Shown: positions 27,491 to 37,144 of the stretch, piece after piece
Layout: each line of letters starts with the position of its first letter
Numbering within the stretch: position 1 is the stretch's first letter
Source of the DNA: Dentipellis sp. KUC8613
Lineage: Eukaryota > Basidiomycota > Agaricomycetes > Russulales > Hericiaceae
NCBI GenBank assembly: GCA_002286715.1
Contig: NSJX01000030.1
Span: forward strand, 247,034-311,033
Direction of reading: 5' to 3'
Length of the DNA stretch: 64,000 bases
The notes under the pieces: model-generated
What the model was told of the DNA's origin: nothing
Seen by the model: the letters and a program-made list of their open reading frames with translations, nothing else
The model's database searches: none
Made by a program: the position numbers and the translations under genes

Positions 27491-28612
27491 GCACGCAGAC
27501 CACAAAATTCTTCCGCGCACGGAGCTTCGGAAGACTTTACGTCGCTGTCTTATCCCAGGGCCGGCGGGGGTTTGTACTAATGGGATTGATTACGGCGGAG
27601 TGCCACGACCCCTATCCGTTAATGTTCACAGCAACACCTGGCCTGAACGCCCATTTGCGACTGCCATCATTGAATTTCTCTATCATTTCGCTGCGATGCA
27701 TCGATGACGCGTCATAATGCACTGATGTCGATGACTCGCGACATGCTAAGGCGCCATCTAAAGTCAGTTCATACCAGGGCACCGACACCGATAGCATTCC
27801 TCGCGACCCAAGATGTGGCGAAACCCAGCCACCGAGCAAATGGGTAATCGATTGATAGGTGCAGGCGCAGAACGGCACCCTCCCACGCGGGCTGATATTC
27901 AATTCTATGCGCGTGAGATGAGCAGGGAGTCTATGGGGAGAAAGCGGACCGACATATGATAAGCTCGGGGCATCTGGCCCCTCATGCATGTGCACGAGAG
28001 TCGTCACGCGTCGCCTTGAGAGGATAGAAGAGCGGGAACCATCCACGAAGGCGGAAGCCGTGGACGCGTTCGGCCCTTAAGACACCTGGGACGGGGTAGC
28101 TCGTTGATTCCGCCAGCGCCCGATATAAACGCGTCGGTGATGTCACCCCACCCTGTATTCCGCAGAGAAAAAAATCCTAATTTTCCAGCGAATTAAATCC
28201 GCGCGATTTGTTTCGTGGGGTTTCGTCGAGACGATCTGCGCGGGACCGTGGTAAACAGGATCGCAGATCTTGCGGATGGATCGTGACCCCAGTCTGGGCG
28301 CGAGCCGGCGGTCAGTAAAATCTCGATAAAATGTTCAAGCACCTTGTTGGCAGAGCCAAGATCATCCAGGAGATTTTGCAGTCAACGCAACAGAAAGTTG
28401 AAGGTGCTGGTACGTCAAGGACAAGGACATCAAAGGTGCAGGTGTAACAAGCCCGTAACGCGCTACGCCAAGCGCAAGCAGGCGTGACCCGATTGAACAA
28501 GGTATCGCGGCAACCGCTTACAGGATTTCAACATAACATTTCAGGCGGCATGCGCCTGGGCGGGGGAATCAGATCGCATGGAGATCGCCGCATCAATCGA
28601 AATGAGGGAGTG

Positions 28613-28629
28613 GTTTGACCTGGTCAAAC
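28613..28629. promoter_or_regulatory. 17-bp perfect palindrome
   Basis: GTTTGACC and GGTCAAAC flank a single T, forming a perfect odd-centre palindrome. It could be a site for a dimeric regulator. It is about 840 bp upstream of the next ATG, so its target is unclear. Confidence 0.35.
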
Positions 28630-29324
28630 GAGAAGCCAGTGAAGGCGAGGGAGATGAAGGTGAGGACGCAGCGGGATTGGGCAGGTTGACGTATTTTATT
28701 AGAAAGGAAGAGGAGGAGGATGAAGGGAAGTGGGAGCGGAGACGTGGGAGGAAGTCCCGGAGTGCCGAGTAGCGACGGTCGGGATCAGTTTCAATCGGCT
28801 AGACCCGTTCTAGAAGGAGCGGAAGCGCTAGCAAAAGGAAATTCGAATCACCCTGACGTCCGTCTTTGTGCTGCTTGTGTCAAGTGCTGGGACGCGCCCA
28901 GCGAGGCGCAGACGGTGTGCGGACGACTGGCAGACGCAGGGCAGACGGTGTGTGGTGGGCTGAGGTGCACACATATGTTCAGAGTGCTGCGACGGCTGAT
29001 AAGAAGGCCGTGATCATTTTGTGTGGGTGACGCGTGATGGGACTGTTCGTCGTCTTGTGCTTCGACTCGCACAAAGCTTCTTTGCTTACGGAACCGCTCG
29101 CCACGGGGGTCCCAGGGGGCGTGACCTGCGTGTTGGCAGAGACGGCGGCGGGGCAGCAAAGGGGGCCACGCGGACGAGGTAAGGGCGGGCGCAGGGGTTG
29201 TCTGGGACTGTCGGGAGATGGGTGGGGACGGTGGGGAGAGATGTGAAGAGAAAGCGTGACTTAGCGGGCGGGGGAGTCGTCGGGGGGCGTGGCCAAATAA
29301 AGTTCTTGTGACTTGTTTGGTGGG

Positions 29325-29334
29325 CCAAATAAGG
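29325..29334. promoter_or_regulatory. CArG-like box (CCAAATAAGG)
   Basis: CCAAATAAGG fits the SRF/Mcm1-type consensus CC(A/T)6GG. It lies about 140 bp upstream of the ATG, where it could also act as a TATA-like element. The GGCCAAATAA part is repeated 32 bp upstream. Confidence 0.35.
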
Positions 29335-29466
29335 ATAAGAAGGGCTGAAAATGGGACGACGGCGTTCCCTATCTCTCTCTCTTCTCTCTCTACGCTACGC
29401 ACCGGCCTCTGCGTCGCCTCCTCTTACCTCTCCCTCTTTCTCTAATATCCTCTTCTCTCTTCAATA

Positions 29467-30619
29467 ATGTCTGCTCCCGCCGAGTCCGCTACTCCCGCTG
29501 CCCCCGTTGAGGAGGTCAAGCCTGTTGATACCCCCGCTGCCGAGCCCGCGACTGAGGCTCCCAAGACCGAGGAGGCTCCTGCCCCCGCTGCTGTACGTTG
29601 CCTTTGTCTCTTGTCTCTTGTTTTCGTGGCTCACGTAGCTCTCAGGAGGCCCCCGTGACTGAGGCTGCCGAGACTCCCGCTGCTGCTGAGCCTGCCGCTG
29701 AGGCCGCTCCTGCTGCTGAGACCGCTGCTGAGGCTCCCAAGGAGGAGGTTAAGGAGGAGTCCAAGCCGGTGCGTCTTTTCGCCTTTCTTCCCTCGTCGTG
29801 TTCGCTCAATTTCTCTCTGTTATTCAGGCCGAGGGTGAGGCCGAGGCGAAGAAGGAGGACAGGCCCAAGAGCCCCAGCATTCTGGCTAAGCTCCTGGCTC
29901 CCTTCAACAAGAAGGCCAAGGCTCCCAAGAGCCCCAAGAAAGAGAAGAAGAAGGAAGAGGTCGAGGTACGCCGTATTCTTTGCTTTGTAGTATCTTTCGC
30001 TCATTCCTTTGTAGGCTCCTGCGCCCGCTGCAGAGGAACCCGCCAAGACTGAGGAGGCTCCCGCTGCCGAAGCCCCCAAGGCTGAGGAGACCCCCGCCGC
30101 CGAGCCCGTCAAGGAGACGTTAGTACCACCTGACTTTGACTATGACGTGTCGTCTGACTTCTTTCTGTTATCAGCGAGACTGCCGCCGAGGCACCCGCCG
30201 CGGAGGCCGCTCCCGCTGAGGCGCCCGCTGCCACTGAGACGACCGAGGCACCCAAAGAGGAGGCCGTGAGTTACTTGTATATATTCCGACGCCGCCGTCG
30301 TCCTCACACGCGCGTGTTACAGAAGGAGGAGAAGGAGACCCACAAGGTGTCGCCCGCTGTGAAGGTTGGCCGCCGCCTCTCATCGCGTGTCGGTGACTTC
30401 TTCAAGCCCAAGCACCGGGCTGAGGTGGCCACCCCCGCCAAGGTCGACGAGAACCCCCCGAAGATTGAGGAGCCCACCCCTGTCGCCCCTCTCGAGAACC
30501 CCGCCACTGAGGCTGAGGCTCCCGCCGCCGAGGCCGCTGCGCCGGCGGAGACGACTGAGGAGGCTGCCAAGCCCGTCGAGGCACCGCCCGCCGCCCCCGT
30601 TGTCGCTGCCGCTGCTTAA
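29467..30619 (+). CDS. Glu/Ala/Pro-rich low-complexity protein, probably abundant
   Basis: Not a family I recognise. Six exons spliced in frame give about 290 residues, largely built of EAPAAEAPK-type repeats, with two ordered-looking basic islands: SPSILAKLLAPFNKKAKAPK and VSPAVKVGRRLSSRVGDFFK. The basic islands are amphipathic and could bind membrane or nucleic acid. Intron junctions are clean (near 29593-29646, 29769-29828, 29967-30014, 30121-30174, 30267-30322). Codons are almost only GCC/GCT, GAG and AAG, and the 5' leader is pyrimidine-rich, both signs of very high expression. Composition recalls hydrophilic stress or cytoskeletal linker proteins, but no function should be assigned. Confidence 0.8.
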
Positions 30620-31204
30620 AGCGGTTACGACCTCGGTTTCGCGGCATGCTGGACGACCCTCACGAGCTCACATCATACCAATCTTCTGTCCGGGTTTTAT
30701 CGCACCTCCTGATCCTTTCTGTTCTTGCCCATCTTTTTATGTCCTTGGATTTCGATCTTTACCTTGATTCCATTCCTGCTTCGCTTCCTTTATTTTACGT
30801 CGCGGAACCGGGTCTCGTTCTTTGGTGACCTCATTATCACGACTCGCACACATCACGAATAGCCTGGTTCATCCTTTCTTTTACACTAATAGCGATCCGC
30901 TGGCTTGTTACCCATATACCCACTTACCTTCACTCACTGGATCGCGTCCGCATGTTTCTACACTTCACTCTGTAATCATGTCTTGAACAGGATGGAATCG
31001 AGTGAACAATCCATGCGATCTTGTGCCGGCGTCGATGATATTTTTTGTTCGATCTTAGTCTGACGAAGGTCCAAGCACATTTCTCCTGGTTTTGTGTCAG
31101 TTGGTGTCACGTGACCCCTTTCACTTGGACGAGTGACTCGATCGGGTTATGCGAAGAGCTGCTGCAAACCGAATCTTGCTCAAGATTGTTGGACTGTCCT
31201 CACG
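30620..31204. other. Intergenic region between the Glu/Ala/Pro-rich gene and GCD6
   Basis: About 585 bp of T-rich 3' region and promoter. No gene or clear site seen. Confidence 0.45.
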
Positions 31205-34154
31205 ATGCCTCCAAAAGCATCCGCAGGTAAAGAAAAACTCGTGGACGAGGAAGACGAGGTTTTGCAGGCTGTCATTCTCGCGGATAGCTTCAACAAACGA
31301 TTCAAACCTCTGACCACGAACAAGCCGAGGGTATGCCTACACTTCGTCCCTTAGCTCCAATCAATCTCTAATTTCTTGCAGTGTCTACTTCCCATCTGCA
31401 ATGCTTCCCTCCTGGATTGGACTTTGGAGAGCCTGGCCCTAGCCGGCGTACAGGAAGTCTTCGTCATTTGCCGCTCACATGCCGAGCAAGTGAAAGCCGC
31501 GATCCAGTACGCCTTCCCATCCCTCGTCCCTGTGCCCCTGTATCGGTTTCTTGACATGGCGCTGCAGACGCTCACGATGGTCCAACCCTGCCTCTGGTCT
31601 GACGATCACGCCCATCTTGACCTCGAAGCAGACCTACTCTCCCGGAGACGCGATGCGCGACATATACACGCACGGCATCATCACAAGCGACTTTGTGCTC
31701 GTGTACGGCGACCTGGTGAGCAACATCCGCATCGACGAGGTCGTCCGGGAGCACAAGGAGCGCCGCCGCGCGAACAAGGACGCGATCATGACGATGGTTG
31801 TGAAGGAGAGCGGCGCAAAGCACCGCACGCGGTACGTCCCTGCTGCACAGACCTTCCACTTAATCCAGTGTGGCGAAAGGACATCATCCACTCATGCACT
31901 GCGGTATCGCGACACAGATCACGGGGCGATTCTGCGGTGTATGTGATGGACGCGGATACGTCGGAGTGCCTGCACTACGAGGCGGTCACTGGATATCCCC
32001 CGAAATCCATCGCCCGCATCCCGCGCGAGGTGTTGGACAACCATCGCAACATCGAGATTCGCAACGACTTTATTGACTGTGCTATTGATGTTTGTTCTGT
32101 AGAGGTTGGTGGTACCTTGCATCCAGGCGTTCGCTGTCCACTCACTAAACACTGTATTCGACTAGGTACCCTCCCTGTTCCAGGACAACTTCGACTATGG
32201 CGATATTCGGCGAGACTTCGTGCACGGCGTGCTCACATCAGATCTGCTCATGAAGAACATCTATTGCTATGTCGCCAAGGAGGGGTACGCCGCCCGGGTG
32301 AAGGACACCAGGAGCTACGACGCTATCAGGTGCCTTGTTGTTTCGTGTCACTTCGTCTCCTCCCCCCGCGCTGACAGATCGCCATCCAACGCATCTGCTG
32401 TTCGTCTGTTTCAGCAAGGACATACTGTCACGCTGGACGTTCCCATTGGTCCCAGACGACAACTTCCCCGGTGATGTCGCTTACGAGCACCTGCGCGGGA
32501 ACTCGTACATCGCCAAGGGCGGCGCCGGCGTGTCCCTCTCGCGGTGAGTCCCCAATCACAGTCCGCATTGCATCGCCCACCAGCCCACTCCTCTACGCCC
32601 GGGCTGACCCATCACTGATGCATCTGATGCCCACAACATTGTACTCACACGCGCACACACAGGACCTGCAAGGTGGGCAACAACACGATGATCGGGCCCT
32701 CGACACAGATCCTCGGGAACGCGCAGATCCTGGGGTCGACGCTGGGCGCCCGGTGCGTCGTCGGCGAGAACACGGTCGTGCGCAACGCGTACTTGTTCGA
32801 CGGCGTCGTCGTCGGCGCGAACTGCGTCATCGAGCACAGCATCATCGGCGCGGGCGTGCACATCGGCGACGGCACACGCATACCGCGCGGCTGTCTCGTC
32901 GCGGATGGTGTGAACCTCGGCGTCAAGGCGCATCTCAAGCCCTTTGAGCGCGTGTCGAGGAGGATCGAAGATGGTGGAAGCGAGGAGGGTGAAGAGGAAG
33001 CCGAGGAAGAGGAGGCAGATGGGGACGAAGGCAGTGGGAGCGGAGAAGAGACCGATGACGAGAGCGAAGAAGACTCCGAGTACGAGGAGGCAGCGCAAAG
33101 TACGTCTTTCACGTCAATGCCCTTGAACGGCTCACCCATATCTTCTCAGGTCAACCCTCGCTATCAGCGGTGCTTGGGACGGGCACTAATGGCTTCGTAT
33201 GGCCGCGAAGATCCGCAAACGACGAGGACGAAGCCCACGACGAAGTCGAGACATTCAACAATCTGCGGCTTATGCGCATTGGTGCGTTCTGCGTGCTTCT
33301 CGCCCATATCGACGTGTGCGCATTTACTCACCCCGCTCTAAAGGCGACGATTACTCCGACCTGGAGCTGTCGGACCCCGGCTCGATCACATCATCCGAGG
33401 ACGAAGACTCCTCAGACGACGACGACTCGCTCCTGCACGCGCACCCCTCTTCCTCCAACACGTCTCTCGGCGCCACCGCGGCCGCGGCCGCGCTCTCCGC
33501 CGGGGAGCACGCCGCCGAGTCCGAGTTCAAGAACGAGGTGCGGCTGTCGCTCGAGCGCGCCTTCACGGAGGAGCACTCGCTCGACAACGCGTCGGTCGAG
33601 CTCAAGACGCTGCGCATGGCGAGCAACGTCCCGCTCCGGCGCGTCCGCGAGGCCGTCGTGTCCGGCATCGTCGAGCGCATGGAGATCGTCGACGGCGTCG
33701 CGCCGCAGCGTGCGGAGATCAAGCGGTGGATCGACAGATGGGGCGAGCTGATCAACAAAATTGGAGGCATTGACGGCGTGGACACTGTTGCCATCCTCCA
33801 GGTATGACAGTATCTGCATCTTGCATCTTACTTTGGTCTGACCTGTGTATATTTATCAAGGCGCATTGCGCGAGGTCGGAGCGGATGCCACTGTTTGGAC
33901 AGATTCTGGCTGCGCTGTATCAGAACGATATAGTGGAGGAAGATGATATCCGAGGATGGCATAAACTGCCTGAATCTAAGGGTGAAGGCCTCAAGCCCGG
34001 ACCTATCCTCGAGAACACGCAGAAGAGCTGGATTGTCGGGGCCCGCATGATCCATCAATTCGACGAACAGGAAAGTTCTGACGAGGACGAGGACAGTGAA
34101 GAAGCGAGCGACGACGACGATGCTGAAGAGGAAAGCGAAGAAGAAGAGGATTGA
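31205..34154 (+). CDS. GCD6: Translation initiation factor eIF2B subunit epsilon
   Basis: The catalytic subunit of the eIF2 guanine-nucleotide exchange factor. The N-terminal nucleotidyltransferase-like part shows LQAVILADSFNKRFKPLT, LLPICNASLLDWTLESLALA and SDFVLVYGDLVSNI. The left-handed beta-helix repeats follow: VGNNTMIGPSTQILGNAQIL, VVGENTVVRNAYLFDGVVVG, and IEHSIIGAGVHIGDGTRIP. A very acidic linker comes next (about 32950-33100, then more near 33380-33430). The C-terminal W2 HEAT domain starts near FKNEVRLSLERAFTEEHS and ends in an acidic tail (QESSDEDEDSEEASDDDD). At least nine introns; the ones at about 31508-31569 and 31831-31917 shift frame between listed open segments. The aromatic/acidic W2 C-terminus, which binds eIF2-beta, is intact. 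Confidence 0.95.
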
Positions 34155-34403
34155 ATTGTCAATTTAATAGACATGTATCCATACCACTGCAATGTACGCA
34201 TCTGTAGCATCTAGCGGTTTCGAAATCGGTTCAAGAGAGATGAAAGGGGGTATTATTAGAAGTACGGCATGCCTGACTTTACAGATACCTGGAGGACTAT
34301 GGGTAGCGAAAGTAAGGAAACAGCGTCTCAGGTAGATAGAAGGAATAATCGTTAGGAGTAGGCGTAAGCGTAGTCATGACGGTCAATCCTCGTAGTCCCT
34401 TGG

Positions 34404-34920
34404 CTAATACTTGAGGATGATATAGAGTGCTGGAAAGTCCTATGAGCCTCAAGCAACGTGATGCCCGACAACAGATAAAGCGTACCATGGATGATTCCGG
34501 GACTAGGGAAAATATGGCGTCAGCTCAACGACCTCGCATATATTCATGAATTGTACTCACATATAACCGAGGATGGTCTGTGCGGCGCGTTAAACGTCAG
34601 CATCTGTCATGAACAAGCGCGCAAGAATGATCATACCAAAAGGATATTGATAAGCTACGGCAAAGCCGGTGTCAGTCGATTTACTCTTCTATATCAGTCA
34701 GCTCACTCACGAGGTCAGCCCCACAGCCGCGTTCCAAGAACACTCCGACGGGAGGCAGGAGGATGGCAAAACTGAGGACAACACGTTTCGTGGTGAACGT
34801 TGGAAAAGGCGACGAAGAGGTCTGGACTTACAGGATCTAGAAAGAAACGCAGCTGTCAGTAAGGAAAGTGAAATGAAGAGTCTAACTTACTTTGCAGATA
34901 TCAGAGGAAGTGAAAGCCAT
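34404..34920 (-). CDS. PMP3: Plasma membrane proteolipid 3 (PMP3/RCI2 family)
   Basis: A tiny two-helix membrane peptide that limits cation leak and hyperpolarisation under salt stress. Seven exons (34920-34891, 34836-34832, 34771-34711, 34654-34637, 34577-34561, 34502-34486, 34429-34404) total 174 nt, giving 57 residues. It starts MAFTSSDICKILFAILLPPV, then shows the family hallmark GVFLERGC, LINILL, TILGYIPGIIHALYIILKY-type second helix. Exon 2 is a 5-nt micro-exon (ATCCT). Six introns of 54-60 nt make two thirds of the gene. All have GT and AG ends and several have CTGAC branch sites. The gene is invisible to open-frame searches. Two CRE sites and a TATA box lie upstream. Confidence 0.93.
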
Positions 34921-34975
34921 TTGTGTGTGTAGTTGGGGTGAAGAAGGGAAAGGCTGCGGAAATGAGCGTGGCCGG

Positions 34976-34982
34976 TTATATA
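34976..34982 (-). promoter_or_regulatory. TATA box of PMP3
   Basis: Reading the minus strand, TATATAA lies about 56 bp upstream of the PMP3 ATG, at the expected distance for a TATA-driven stress gene. Confidence 0.5.
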
Positions 34983-35016
34983 CGGAGGCCAAGACCAACA
35001 GGGCTGCAATATTCGA

Positions 35017-35039
35017 TGACGTCAGCTCTCGTGACGTCA
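35017..35039. promoter_or_regulatory. Two perfect CRE sites upstream of PMP3
   Basis: TGACGTCA occurs at 35017-35024 and again at 35032-35039, 15 bp apart (about 1.5 helical turns). They lie 97-119 bp upstream of the PMP3 ATG, just beyond its TATA box. CREs are bound by ATF/CREB-type bZIP factors (Sko1, Atf1) of the stress MAP-kinase pathway, which fits the salt-stress role of PMP3. Binding is inferred. Confidence 0.6.
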
Positions 35040-36160
35040 CGGAATGAGCCCGGGTTGCCGCGGCTTCGGCCTGGGACGCTCTGCCCTCCTGCACCCACTC
35101 ATCCACACCACACCAACAAACGGCTCCCCAACGTCCTTAGAACTCGTCACCCGAGCCACCGTGCGCCCCACTGGTGGCAAAGTCGTTCCACAATGGTGCA
35201 TTTACTTTGAACGCTTCCGAGTATTCGCCTGTAGATCGCTAGGTCTCTTCAAGCTTGTTCGGGATATTCTGTGACATTTGGGTCGAGCGCAGAGGACTTG
35301 AGTGTACACCCGTGCATAGTTGCGTTGTACGAGGAGCACATAAAGCAGCCGCCAGTCTGGTCTGACGCGCATGAGTGGGTCCAAGGCACCGCTGATGATA
35401 AGTACTTACACCGCCTTACGCCAACTGGCCGTTGGAGACACAGTTGTGGGTTACTCGAACAGCCGTTTTGTAGACCGGCCACGCGTACTGCACCATTGTT
35501 GACAAGCTGAATGCTTGGGTGCGCAAAGGCGGCGGGGTCTACACAATGCTTGCTGTGAACTGATACCCATATGCGTGATGTGTCATGATTATGCCCGTCC
35601 TGAGCGCGGACCTGGGCTTCCCATCTGGGTCCATTTATTCCATGGCACAGCGGTCAGATGTTCCACGGAGAATCGCCTTTCACGTTATCCTCGCAAATCC
35701 CAGCGGTGTTCCTAAATGTCGCACGTCTGCCGTGCCTCTGCACATTTCAAAAATCGGCGAAAAGCAGCCTAAAAGTACCCAAATTTAAAGCAAAGTCTGT
35801 CCTGGGCAATCCTGTCGGCACGGGTCCAAACAATCACACGACTTTCCAAGAAACTGTCAGTCCTCCCTCTTCTCCGTGCTCCGGCTGGGCTGTTTGCTTC
35901 CAGCAAGTTGTCAGCGTCCGTATCATACGCCTCTGTCGCACCCGAGTCACGACGGTCGATCCCCGTTGATATCCCTGCGTGCCTTCGAATTCAAGCTTCT
36001 CGTGCAACAAAGCCTCTCGTAAAAATTCGGGTAAGCATTTAGTGCACATGCTATCATCGGCCTTTTCGACTTAGCCACGCGCACGGATTTGATCGTTGAT
36101 TATTGTTGTCAGACGTCCACGAATAACGGCAAAAGCCCCCTCAATCCTGGATCAGCTGGC

Positions 36161-37097
36161 ATGTCAATGGACCAATTTCTAGACCTGCCTTACGTTACGC
36201 CAGTCGAAGACGAACGTGACAGATTTCGTGAATTTGACTTATATATTCCACGCCGTTCGGGGTCTCCTGACAATCGACCGGCGCCCCCTGTGATATGCTT
36301 CATACACGGCGGCGCGTGGCGTAGGTAAGTAGTCATCCAGATTAAATCGCCTTGTGGACTCTATGCTCACATCGTATGTCGTATTTCCCAGCGAGGATAA
36401 GGCGGACCACAGCAATCTGGCGCAGTCCCTAGCGACCTATACTGGCTGCCCCGTCGCCGTTCCTAATTACCGCCTCACCCCGCGTTCGCCCGCATCCGGC
36501 GAGGAAGTCCTACGCCATCCTGCGCATGCGGAAGACGTCCTGCGTTTTCTCGCCTTCCTGCTCGCGTGGCCGGGCCCGACCAACCACAATGGGCTACAAT
36601 TTGACCCTTCACGACTCTTCCTCGTGGGCCACAGCTGCAGTGCACACATGCTAGCCGCAATCTTACTCGACACACCAGATACGCCGTCTGTGACACCGAC
36701 GCCTGAGCTCCTTCAAGCCGTGAAAGGCGCCATCTTCTCTGAGGGAATCTATGACATAGATCTCCTGCTCAAATCATTCCCCGACTACCGCGATTGGTTC
36801 ATCGCGAATGCGTTTGGCGATCGACCATCCTACGCGGACGTCTCAGTAGCGACGCTACCACACCGCGAAGGGGGTGCCCACATCCGCTATCTGATCATCC
36901 ATTCGAAGGGCGATACCTTGGTCGACCAGCCGCAAAGCGAGGCGATGTACGGCCACCTTGTCCACCTCGATGGCGCAGATACGACTCAGGGACGTGTCGT
37001 AAAAAACTGGGGGGAGCTTGAGGAGGACCACAACGACATCCTCCGAGGAAAGGAGTATGTCCGCATCGTGGGTGACTTTGTACTAGCTGTGGATTAG
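36161..37097 (+). CDS. BNA7: Kynurenine formamidase (arylformamidase)
   Basis: An alpha/beta hydrolase converting N-formylkynurenine to kynurenine and formate. Exon 1 (36161-36324) carries MSMDQFLDLPYVTP and the oxyanion motif CFIHGGAWR. Exon 2 (36392-37097) has VAVPNYRLTPRSPA, the nucleophile elbow LFLVGHSCSAHM (Ser in GHSCSAH) and SEGIYDIDLLLKSFPDYRDW. The catalytic Asp is probably in IIHSKGDTLVDQ, and the His is in EEDHNDILRGKE. Length of about 255 residues is normal for Bna7. It is the first of three kynurenine-pathway genes here and is convergent with kynureninase, with only 47 bp between the stop codons. Confidence 0.9.
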
Positions 37098-37144
37098 AGA
37101 AATTCCTCTGCGAATGGGTTGTGAATACATTGCTAATGAATAAA

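Larger units (their letters stand above)
27491..29466. other. Long intergenic region upstream of the Glu/Ala/Pro-rich gene
   Basis: About 2 kb. No convincing gene: a 64-codon frame at 28578-28772 is acidic and short, and minus-strand frames (27612-28046, 28848-29402) are low complexity. The right part looks like a strong promoter, with the repeated GGCCAAATAA (29291-29300 and 29323-29332), then a pyrimidine-rich leader from about 29370 to the ATG, typical of highly expressed basidiomycete genes. A 17-bp palindrome and a CArG-like box are listed separately. Confidence 0.5.
34921..36160. other. Intergenic region, divergent between PMP3 and kynurenine formamidase
   Basis: About 1.24 kb. The PMP3 side has a TATA box and two CREs (listed). 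The rest has only short frames without features. The formamidase start at 36161 has in-frame codons up to 36089, but no conserved N-terminal extension. Confidence 0.5.

Noticed and set aside
27100..27717. 205-residue plus-strand frame at the end of NOP2
   Set aside because: Out of frame with the conserved NOP2 C-terminus over most of its length, and basic low-complexity.
28578..28772. 64-residue acidic frame in the 2-kb gap
   Set aside because: Short, Glu/Arg-rich, no neighbours or signals that support a gene.
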